A program made the position numbers and the translations under genes. Under the pieces are notes generated by a model. It saw only the letters and a list, made by a program, of their open reading frames with translations. It was not told where the DNA came from and ran no database searches. DNA of 14,888 bases from Phycisphaerales bacterium UBA1910. GTDB taxonomy: Bacteria; Planctomycetota; Phycisphaerae; Phycisphaerales; UBA1924. How positions within the stretch are numbered: the first letter of the stretch is position 1; every line of letters starts with the position of its first letter. Positions 9,702 through 14,888 of this stretch are shown here, piece by piece. Location: the NCBI GenBank assembly GCA_002337545.1, contig DDGE01000057.1, positions 57,984 to 72,871 on the forward strand. Direction: 5' to 3'.

Positions 9702-9845
9702 TGGACCCCAACCCTATCTGTGGGCGCGTTCTCCCGAAACACCAAGATGAACGCGCCAGCACGCCCTGCAACGCCATTGGGAAATGAAAATCAAGGCGAA
9801 CCCGCACAACCGATCCCAATCCCCAACGCGCGTCCGATCACCATC

Positions 9846-9851
9846 TACAAT
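9846..9851 (+). promoter_or_regulatory. Candidate acyP -10 box
   Basis: TACAAT matches the -10 consensus at five of six positions and ends six bases before ATG 9858, so the transcript would begin at or near the start codon. There is no Shine-Dalgarno sequence between the box and the start. The rest of the 214-base dnaG-acyP gap shows no other clear element apart from the dnaG box. Confidence 0.4.
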
Positions 9852-9857
9852 CTCCGC

Positions 9858-10133
9858 ATGGTCACCCGTCAGCGCATAATCTTCCAAGGCAGAGTTCAGG
9901 GCGTGGGGTTTCGTGTCCGAGCTCGGAACGCCGCGATGCAGTTCCCAGTCACGGGGTGGGTACGCAACGAGCCCGATGGCACCGTGATGCTGGAGGCACA
10001 AGGCGCTGAAAACGACCTTGACGCGTTCCTCGCCGAGCTTCGCAGGAAAACATCGGGGCTCGTCGAACGCGAGGTCCATGCCCATGTACGCACCGAATCC
10101 GACGAACAACAGTTTGAGATTCGTCGTCACTAA
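9858..10133 (+). CDS. acyP: Acylphosphatase
   Basis: This small cytoplasmic enzyme hydrolyses the carboxyl-phosphate bond of acylphosphates; its physiological substrate in bacteria is unclear. At 91 residues it has the family's usual length. GRVQGVGFR at 11-19 supplies the phosphate loop and catalytic Arg19. GWVRNEPDGTV at 33-43 supplies the catalytic Asn37. Both are intact. The frame is open far upstream into the dnaG control region, but family length and the absence of similarity set the start at ATG 9858. No ribosome binding site is visible, and a -10-like TACAAT ends six bases upstream, so the mRNA may be leaderless. A HAD phosphatase gene follows after 37 bases on the same strand, probably in one operon. 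Confidence 0.93.
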   Translation: MVTRQRIIFQGRVQGVGFRVRARNAAMQFPVTGWVRNEPDGTVMLEAQGAENDLDAFLAELRRKTSGLVEREVHAHVRTESDEQQFEIRRH

Positions 10134-10170
10134 CCCGTCTCAATAGCCCGCAAACAGGGGTCCAGTCGCC

Positions 10171-10881
10171 ATGCTCATTTTGTACGATATCGATATGACC
10201 CTGCTTGAGACTGATCACATCGGGATCACGCTCCTTGAGAACGCGGGGCGGGAGCTCTTCCATCCCGAGTTCACGGCCAAGGGGATCAGCTTTGGTGGGT
10301 CGCTCGATCCGGTGATCATCACGCAGATGCTCGTCAACAACAAAGTAGACAGCTCGCCAGAAAACATCTTCGCTCTTCGGCGTCATTACCACGCGGGGCT
10401 CGATCGCACCGCCAGTGAACGCCCGGTGGCTCGTGCCCTTGCTGGGGCCCACGAACTGGTGAATGCAACGCGGGAGCACACGGGCATCGACGCGATCGGG
10501 GTGCTCACGGGGAACTACCCGGAGACAGGGACGATCAAGCTCCGCAGCGCCGGGTTTAATCCGGACCATTTCGTCATTAACGCGTGGGGAGACGCATCCC
10601 CGCACGCTGAGCCGCTCCGCTCGCACCTGCCTCCGGTTGCGATTCAGAACTACCGCGAGATGAAATCACGCACGATCGATCCGGAACAAGTCATCATCAT
10701 TGGTGATACTGTGCATGATGTACGCTGCGCTCTGGACAATGACTGCCGCGTACTCGCGGTGGCAACGGGCCACGCGACATCCAAAGAACTCGAAGAGGCG
10801 GGTGCGCACCTCGTTGTCGATGACCTGACACGCACACAGGAGCTCCTTGATTGGATCATGACCACACCAGCGCACCGGTGA
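10171..10881 (+). CDS. HAD-superfamily hydrolase (phosphoglycolate phosphatase-like)
   Basis: This cytoplasmic phosphatase of the haloacid dehalogenase superfamily has 236 residues. Motif I is DIDMT at 6-10, with Asp6 as nucleophile and Asp8 as general acid/base. A helical cap covers about 15-90. Motif II is the Thr113 of VLTGNY, motif III probably Lys123, and motif IV is GDTVHD with Asp179 and Asp183 for Mg binding. All catalytic positions are filled. The domain layout resembles phosphoglycolate phosphatases, but the substrate cannot be read from sequence. Neighbouring acylphosphatase suggests small phosphorylated metabolites as targets, which is only inference. AGGGG lies about 10 bases before ATG 10171. 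The stop overlaps the GTG start of the next gene (GTGA), so translation of the two is likely coupled. Confidence 0.88.
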   Translation: MLILYDIDMTLLETDHIGITLLENAGRELFHPEFTAKGISFGGSLDPVIITQMLVNNKVDSSPENIFALRRHYHAGLDRTASERPVARALAGAHELVNATREHTGIDAIGVLTGNYPETGTIKLRSAGFNPDHFVINAWGDASPHAEPLRSHLPPVAIQNYREMKSRTIDPEQVIIIGDTVHDVRCALDNDCRVLAVATGHATSKELEEAGAHLVVDDLTRTQELLDWIMTTPAHR

Positions 10882-12105
10882 GTTTGCCCGATCAACCAGC
10901 GCCGACCACGCTTCGATATTCCTCCATTGACACGCTGCGCGGGTTCGCGCTGCTGGGGATCCTTGTCCCGAATATTTGGGTCTTTGCGTGGCCAATGGCC
11001 GCTGCGACAGATCCGGCACGGGTGATGAGCGATTCATCAGCGAACATCCTCGCCCACGACATCACATCGACCCTGTTCCTGGGCAAGTTCATGTTCATGT
11101 TCGCGCTGCTCTTTGGTTCGGGCGTGGTCATGTACTCCCGGAAGTTCGACACCGCCGACGAGCAGGGAAACTACCACACGAAGCTCTCCAAGGGCGCTTC
11201 GCTGTGGCTCATCCGTTGCGCCGTCCTGCTCGTGTTCGGCATGATCCACGCCTATCTCTTCTGGTACGGCGATATCCTCACCTTCTACGCCATCTCAGGG
11301 CTGACGCTGCTCTGGTGGGTGCGCCGGCTCTATCCGAAGCTTGCAACTCTGGGGCGGGCTCGGGCTGTACTTCCTGGGCATTTCGCTCATGATCGGGTTT
11401 TCCTTTTTTGGCTTATGGAGTTTCCACAACGGACAGATCACCGTCGACCAACTCTCTGGCGACCCCGGCGCCGAGATCGCTGGATACACCGGATCATTCA
11501 TCGACGCGTTCAAGGTGCGTTTCTTCACCACGCTCGTCTTCCAGTTGATGTTCGTTCTCTTCTTCACCCCCGCGCTTTGGGGGATCATGACCGCGGGGAT
11601 GGGACTTACCCGGCTTGGGTTCCTCACGGGCGAACGCAAAACGAGCTTCTATCTCGTGCTCGCGGGCATCCTCATCCCGCTCGGACTCGCGACGACCATC
11701 CCTGCGTACCTCGGGGTTTACAGCGTGTTCGAAGAGCTCCCGGGGTTCATGTGGCAATCGCTCGCCCAGCCGATTGGTGTGCCGCTCGCGCTCGGGTACG
11801 CGTCGTTGATCATTGCACTTTCCAAGATCGGTCTGTTCAAGATCATCACCATCCCACTCGCCGCGGTCGGGCGCATGGCCCTGACGAACTACTTTGCACA
11901 CACCCTGCTGTGCACAACCTTCTTCTACGGATACGGCTTGGGATACTTTGCAAAGATTGAATACCCGGAGCTCTGGATCATCGTTGGATCCGTCTGGGCG
12001 TTCAATATCTGCTTCTCAATGCTCTGGTTACGGTTCTTCAAGATGGGCCCGTTCGAGTGGGTCTGGCGCTGTCTGACTTATCGACAACTCGTCCCCATTC
12101 GATGA
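10878..12105 (+). pseudogene. DUF418 family membrane protein, interrupted by a one-base frameshift
   Basis: This is a multi-pass inner membrane protein of unknown function. It begins at GTG 10878, overlapping the HAD stop by four bases. Reading frame 1 gives a typical start (SIDTLRGFALLGILVPN at 16-32) and helices near 20-40, 65-85, 108-128 and 130-150, up to codon 155 at 11340-11342. The family-like sequence then continues in the next frame (QLWGGLGLYFLGISL onward) to the stop at 12105. Removing one T of the pair at 11341-11342 joins the halves into a 408-residue protein of normal family length. Without that, frame 1 runs into a Arg/His/Pro-rich tail ending at 11960, which is not protein-like. 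Both halves look well preserved, so the lesion is recent, a sequencing or assembly error, or a tolerated slip. If the base is an error, this is an intact gene. Confidence 0.85.
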
Positions 12106-12123
12106 TCCCCAAGAAATCGCACC

Positions 12124-12154
12124 CGCCCGGAACCCACGGAGTTCCGGGCGTTTT
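12124..12154 (+). terminator. Strong Rho-independent terminator after the acyP-HAD-DUF418 unit
   Basis: A perfect ten-pair stem, CGCCCGGAAC (12124-12133) with GTTCCGGGCG (12141-12150), has a seven-base loop and is followed by TTTT. It begins 18 bases after the DUF418 stop. Confidence 0.9.
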
Positions 12155-12162
12155 GCTACACT
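12154..12162 (+). promoter_or_regulatory. Candidate extended -10 promoter for the 12215 gene
   Basis: TGCTACACT is an extended -10 element like the TGGTACACT before the DUF899-like gene. It starts on the last T of the preceding terminator. Transcription would begin near 12169, with a leader of about 46 bases that includes the AGGAGG site. No -35 box is recognisable, which extended -10 promoters can do without. Confidence 0.35.
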
Positions 12163-12200
12163 CACACAAAGAGATCGTCTCGCCACAACACGCATCGGCA

Positions 12201-12206
12201 AGGAGG
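12201..12206 (+). promoter_or_regulatory. Consensus ribosome binding site for the 12215 gene
   Basis: AGGAGG, a full match to the anti-Shine-Dalgarno core, lies eight bases before ATG 12215. It is the strongest ribosome binding site in the window and fixes the start. Confidence 0.85.
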
Positions 12207-12214
12207 CCCGAGCA

Positions 12215-12958
12215 ATGCCCAGCAGTTACCGCGCACTCTGCAACGATTTCTATGTCAACTCCAAGCTCGCCGTCCGGATGGAACTGCCGACGAACCGCGA
12301 GCCCGTCCTCGAACTCTTCGAACGCACCCGGCGCTCCTACCCCGCAATGAACGCGTTCCGGCGCTACAAGGACGAGCTCGCGCTTGAGTCCGCCCCCAAC
12401 GCGTCCCCCCACCGGTGGGTCGCGATCCGACAGGCATCCGTCCGCGCGGGGGTGGTGAACCCGACCAATTCCGACGACATGTACTCGATCCATCGCGACA
12501 CGATGGAGACATCGCCGTACTTCCTGTCCATCTCCCCACTCGACATCGAGTACATCGAGCTGCTCTACGGGTTCGATCTCAACGCATCGGGGAACCACGA
12601 CGCGATCGCGGCCAATGCGCTGCTCGCGGGCTCACCCATGGCGGCGCTCATCGACGCTGCGGACATCAACATCCTCGATTGCCAACCCAACATGGGCATG
12701 AAGCTCGTTGACGACGAGGGACTCGAAGTCCACTTCGAGGTCAAAACCCGATCACGAGGCAAGAAGCCCTCCGAGCCAAACCCCGACCCGATCTCCGTCT
12801 ACCTCACCCTCCGCCGTTTCGACCCCGTCACGGACCTGAGCAACCTTACGACCCAGCTCGACGACCTGATCCAACGCGGCCAGAACCTCGTGGACGAGTA
12901 TGCACTCCCGAACCTCTTGATGCCGCTGCGGGAAGAAATCGCGTCCAGTTCGTTCTGA
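12215..12958 (+). CDS. Protein of unknown function
   Basis: I do not recognise this 247-residue protein. It has no signal peptide, membrane segment or cysteine pair (only two Cys, 9 and 156). The N-terminal third is mixed, with several Arg and Tyr (FERTRRSYPAMNAFRRYKDE at 35-54). The middle has a hydrophobic, acidic patch (SISPLDIEYIELLYGFDLNA at 105-124). AIAANALLAGSPMAALIDAA at about 130-149 is predicted helical, then VHFEVKTRSRGKKPS (172-186) looks like a strand followed by a basic loop. The C-terminal 40 residues look helical. Codon use and GC resemble the neighbours, and the consensus ribosome binding site and own promoter argue that it is a real, well-translated cytoplasmic protein. It sits between a terminator and the SHOCT gene and shares no clear pathway with either neighbour. 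Confidence 0.8.
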   Translation: MPSSYRALCNDFYVNSKLAVRMELPTNREPVLELFERTRRSYPAMNAFRRYKDELALESAPNASPHRWVAIRQASVRAGVVNPTNSDDMYSIHRDTMETSPYFLSISPLDIEYIELLYGFDLNASGNHDAIAANALLAGSPMAALIDAADINILDCQPNMGMKLVDDEGLEVHFEVKTRSRGKKPSEPNPDPISVYLTLRRFDPVTDLSNLTTQLDDLIQRGQNLVDEYALPNLLMPLREEIASSSF

Positions 12959-12969
12959 TCTGCTCATCG

Positions 12970-12981
12970 GTTCTCTATGAT
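12970..12981 (+). promoter_or_regulatory. Candidate promoter -10 of the SHOCT gene; 12-bp repeat copy 1
   Basis: GTTCTCTATGAT ends in TATGAT (12976-12981), a five-of-six match to the -10 consensus. The same 12 bases recur exactly at 13386-13397 before clpX. TATGAT ends seven bases before ATG 12989, so transcription could start at that codon. The hexamer 17 bases upstream (TTCTGA) is a weak -35. Confidence 0.4.
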
Positions 12982-12988
12982 GAGGTTG

Positions 12989-13291
12989 ATGTCGCATTTG
13001 TACCCCATTCTCGCGCAGAACGCCACGCTCGATACACGAGCGTTTATCTACATCATCCTGCTCATTGTCCTGTGCATCGTGGGCTTCATCATCATCATGA
13101 GCGTCAAGCGGCGAATCTTCGATGAATCCAAGGAGCAGGACCAGTCCGCCGCGACACTGATGGAATCGCTGGAGCATATGAAAAAGTCCGGCGAGATCTC
13201 CCAGGAAGAATACGAGCAGACCCGACGGATCATCATCGAAAAGACCCGGGCCATGCTGCACGAGCAGGACGACTCGCAGGTACCCAAGTAA
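12989..13291 (+). CDS. Small one-pass membrane protein with SHOCT-like C-terminal domain
   Basis: From ATG 12989 the protein has 100 residues. One strongly hydrophobic segment (about 19-39, rich in Ile, Leu and Val) is followed by basic KRR, giving an N-out, C-in orientation by the positive-inside rule. The cytoplasmic part is charged and helical. Residues 55-82 (LMESLEHMKKSGEISQEEYE and what follows) fit the SHOCT pattern: a short helix, a Gly-Glu-Ile-Ser/Thr turn and a second helix. SHOCT domains occur at the ends of many unrelated proteins and probably mediate oligomer or partner contacts. The function here is unknown. The frame also has ATG at 12977 and 12980, but these overlap the likely -10 box TATGAT. 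No proper Shine-Dalgarno sequence serves any of the starts. It precedes clpX on the same strand by 284 bases. Confidence 0.78.
   Translation: MSHLYPILAQNATLDTRAFIYIILLIVLCIVGFIIIMSVKRRIFDESKEQDQSAATLMESLEHMKKSGEISQEEYEQTRRIIIEKTRAMLHEQDDSQVPK
12990..13002 (+). repeat. 13-bp repeat copy 1
   Basis: TGTCGCATTTGTA lies inside the first codons of the SHOCT gene and recurs exactly at 13328-13340. Confidence 0.6.
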
Positions 13292-13302
13292 CTCCACCAA
13301 AG

Positions 13303-13329
13303 CAGCCCCCCCGAAATAGGGTCCGGCTG
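13303..13329 (+). terminator. Weak hairpin after the SHOCT gene, possible terminator
   Basis: CAGCC (13303-13307) pairs with GGCTG (13325-13329), and CCC with GGG inside after a bulge. It starts 12 bases after the stop. No T-run follows directly, so it may be an mRNA 3-prime end structure and not a true intrinsic terminator. Confidence 0.3.
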
Positions 13330-13340
13330 TCGCATTTGTA
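13328..13340 (+). repeat. 13-bp repeat copy 2
   Basis: This is an exact second copy of TGTCGCATTTGTA, now in the non-coding gap before clpX. It is followed by TCAAACATGC, which can pair imperfectly with the GCATTTG inside the repeat. Confidence 0.6.
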
Positions 13341-13368
13341 TCAAACATGCAGTCTTGGGCAGAGGGTC

Positions 13369-13397
13369 TCGACGCGCGATGACCAGTTCTCTATGAT
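13369..13397 (+). promoter_or_regulatory. Candidate sigma-70 promoter of clpX; contains 12-bp repeat copy 2
   Basis: TCGACG (13369-13374, four of six -35 matches) is separated by 17 bases from TATGAT (13392-13397, five of six -10 matches). This is the best complete promoter I see in the window. The -10 lies within the 12-base repeat GTTCTCTATGAT at 13386-13397. Transcription would start near 13404. Confidence 0.5.
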
Positions 13398-13403
13398 CCA
13401 ATC

Positions 13404-13575
13404 ACGAGCCCCGCTCGTACAATCGAACAGTCCTGCGCAACACTTGCGCTGAGAATCTGCAACGAGTCCCAGACTCCCTATTGAGCGGCCCCACACGATT
13501 GGCCGATACCCCCAGACGAGCGACATTTTGCCCTTCAGGGCGCACCAACCGCAAGGCATGACATGAGGTTCATTC
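13404..13575 (+). other. Long clpX leader with a hairpin at its predicted 5-prime end
   Basis: If the promoter above is right, the clpX mRNA has a leader of about 170 bases. Its first bases form a perfect hairpin, ACGAGC (13404-13409) with GCTCGT (13413-13418) around CCC. A second small hairpin is GCCC (13530-13533) with GGGC (13538-13541). TGAGGT (13564-13569) is the ribosome binding site, six bases before GTG 13576. No open frame of note and no known riboswitch class is recognised. Confidence 0.35.
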
Positions 13576-14888
13576 GTGAGTAAAGACCAATCGCAAAGCC
13601 AACCAAACGCAAACCCTGTCAATGCCTCGGATTCCGGATCGGGATCGGGCTCCGATGCAGGCTCTGGTGCCGGGACCACGGGCACCGGTTCGAGCGGGTT
13701 CAAGGGCCGCAAGGTCACCACCTGCTCGTTCTGTGGCAAGACCTCCCGCGAGGTCGGCCCCATGGTCGAAGGCCCCGGCGAGGTCTACATCTGCTCGAAC
13801 TGTGTCGAGCTCTGCCAGAACATCTTCCGCCAGGAACGCCGACGCGTTTCCTCAGTCTCCGCGCAGCTGAGCGAGATCCCCTCGCCGCGAGAGATCGTGG
13901 AGTTCATGAACCAGTATGTGATCGGGCAGGTCCTCGCGAAGCGGTCCCTCTCCGTCGCGGTGCACAACCACTACAAGCGCCTCCTCCACGCCGAGTCCGA
14001 TCAGGCGAACGACATCGAGCTCGACAAGTCCAACATCCTGCTCGTCGGTCCAACCGGTTCGGGCAAGACCCTGCTCGCCAAGACCATGGCACGCATGCTC
14101 AAGGTCCCCTTCGCCATCGGCGACGCGACCACGCTGACCGAAGCGGGCTATGTGGGCGAGGATGTCGAGAACCTGCTCCTCAAGCTCCTGCAGGCCGCAG
14201 ACTTCGATGTCGAAGCCGCTCAGCGCGGGATCATCTACATCGACGAGCTCGACAAGGTCGGCAAGTCCTCGGGCAATGTCTCGATCACCCGTGATGTTTC
14301 GGGCGAGGGTGTCCAGCAGTCACTGCTCAAGATGATCGAGGGCACCATCGCCAATGTCCCACCCCAGGGCGGACGCAAGCACCCCGAGCAGCAATACATT
14401 CAGTTCGACACCTCCAACATTCTCTTCATCGTCGGCGGCACCTTCGTCGGGATCGAAGACATCGTCCGGCGTCGTCTCGGGCAGACCAAGATCGGCTTCT
14501 CGATCGGGTCCGCGAGCACCGACTCGGATGTGAAGGAGCGTCGTCACTTCGCGGATGCCCGCGCGGAACGCGAATGGCTGCAATCGCAGATCTCCAACGA
14601 GGATGTCGTGGAGTTCGGGTTAATCCCCGAGCTTGTCGGGCGTCTGCCCGTGATCACGCCGCTGATGCCACTGAGCAACGAGGCGCTGATCCAGATCCTG
14701 ACCGAACCCAAGAACGCGCTTGTGCGTCAGTATCAGCACCTATTCGCCCTGGAGGGCGCCTCGCTGACTTTCTCGCACGATGCGCTCGAGCTTCTTGCCG
14801 AGCGTGCCGCCAAGCGTGCTACGGGCGCCCGTGCACTGCGTGCGGTGATCGAAGAGGTCATGATGGACCACATGTACGAGCTGCCCGA
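13576..14888 (+). CDS. clpX: ATP-dependent Clp protease ATP-binding subunit ClpX (C-terminus outside window)
   Basis: ClpX is the AAA+ unfoldase that feeds substrates to the ClpP peptidase. From GTG 13576, 437 residues are visible. Residues 1-46 form a Ser/Gly-rich, low-complexity tail. The zinc-binding domain has Cys50, Cys53, Cys73 and Cys76. The AAA+ module shows Walker A GPTGSGKT at 158-165, pore loop GYVGE at 191-195, Walker B IIYIDE at 219-224, the RKH loop at 267-269, the ClpP-docking IGF at 306-308 and sensor II GARALR with Arg419. All key residues are present, so it should work with ClpP, whose gene is not in view. The N-terminal tail is about 35 residues longer than in E. coli. I estimate roughly 35 C-terminal residues are missing beyond the edge. 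TGAGGT six bases upstream supports the GTG start. Confidence 0.97.
   Translation, partial: MSKDQSQSQPNANPVNASDSGSGSGSDAGSGAGTTGTGSSGFKGRKVTTCSFCGKTSREVGPMVEGPGEVYICSNCVELCQNIFRQERRRVSSVSAQLSEIPSPREIVEFMNQYVIGQVLAKRSLSVAVHNHYKRLLHAESDQANDIELDKSNILLVGPTGSGKTLLAKTMARMLKVPFAIGDATTLTEAGYVGEDVENLLLKLLQAADFDVEAAQRGIIYIDELDKVGKSSGNVSITRDVSGEGVQQSLLKMIEGTIANVPPQGGRKHPEQQYIQFDTSNILFIVGGTFVGIEDIVRRRLGQTKIGFSIGSASTDSDVKERRHFADARAEREWLQSQISNEDVVEFGLIPELVGRLPVITPLMPLSNEALIQILTEPKNALVRQYQHLFALEGASLTFSHDALELLAERAAKRATGARALRAVIEEVMMDHMYELP

Noticed and set aside
11337..11342. AAGCTT (HindIII site) at the frameshift, as a sign of a cloning joint
   Set aside because: The same hexamer occurs inside rpoD without any disruption, so the coincidence carries little weight.
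11343..11960. The first-frame tail of the DUF418 gene as a genuine C-terminal domain
   Set aside because: It is Arg/His/Pro-rich, lacks hydrophobic pattern and overlaps the true membrane-protein continuation in the next frame.

Overview
The window (about 60% GC by eye) looks like core chromosome of a planctomycete, most likely class Phycisphaerae. Three things suggest this: the dnaG-rpoD pair without rpsU, a lone FTLVE-type pseudopilin gene, and MnmA, ClpX and DUF418 variants that read like planctomycete ones. This placement is inferred from protein flavour, not from a marker-gene tree. There is no rRNA, tRNA, CRISPR array, phage module, transposase or toxin-antitoxin pair. Coding is dense, with only short intergenic gaps.

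Layout. Positions 1-1330 (minus strand): ribF then mnmA, the latter cut by the left edge. Positions 1468-4521 (plus): a PutA-type proline catabolic enzyme, closed by a hairpin terminator. Positions 4598-5071 (plus): a pseudopilin, convergent with a DUF899-like thiol protein at 5088-5693 (minus). Positions 5824-9643 (minus): dnaG followed by rpoD, the core of the macromolecular-synthesis operon, with a terminator after rpoD. Positions 9858-12105 (plus): acylphosphatase, a HAD phosphatase and a DUF418 membrane protein. The last two overlap by GTGA, and the DUF418 gene carries a one-base frameshift. A strong terminator follows. Positions 12215-12958: an unrecognised protein with a perfect ribosome binding site. 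Positions 12989-13291: a small one-pass membrane protein with a SHOCT-like tail. Position 13576 to the right edge: clpX, cut before its C-terminus.

Most of these genes are unrelated housekeeping functions (flavin cofactors, tRNA thiolation, proline oxidation, replication priming, the main sigma factor, the ClpXP unfoldase). Only ribF-mnmA, dnaG-rpoD and acyP-HAD-DUF418 look like transcription units. RpoD keeps the residues that read standard -10 and -35 boxes, which supports reading TAGAAT, TACAAT, TATGAT and TGNTACACT upstream of genes as promoter elements. Several genes without a Shine-Dalgarno sequence have such a box 5-7 bases before the start codon, so they may be leaderless.

I found no convincing undescribed multi-gene system. 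The observations most worth checking are the leaderless-start pattern, two short exact repeats shared by the SHOCT and clpX upstream regions, the structured clpX leader, the DUF418 frameshift, and a substituted PTAN motif in RibF.
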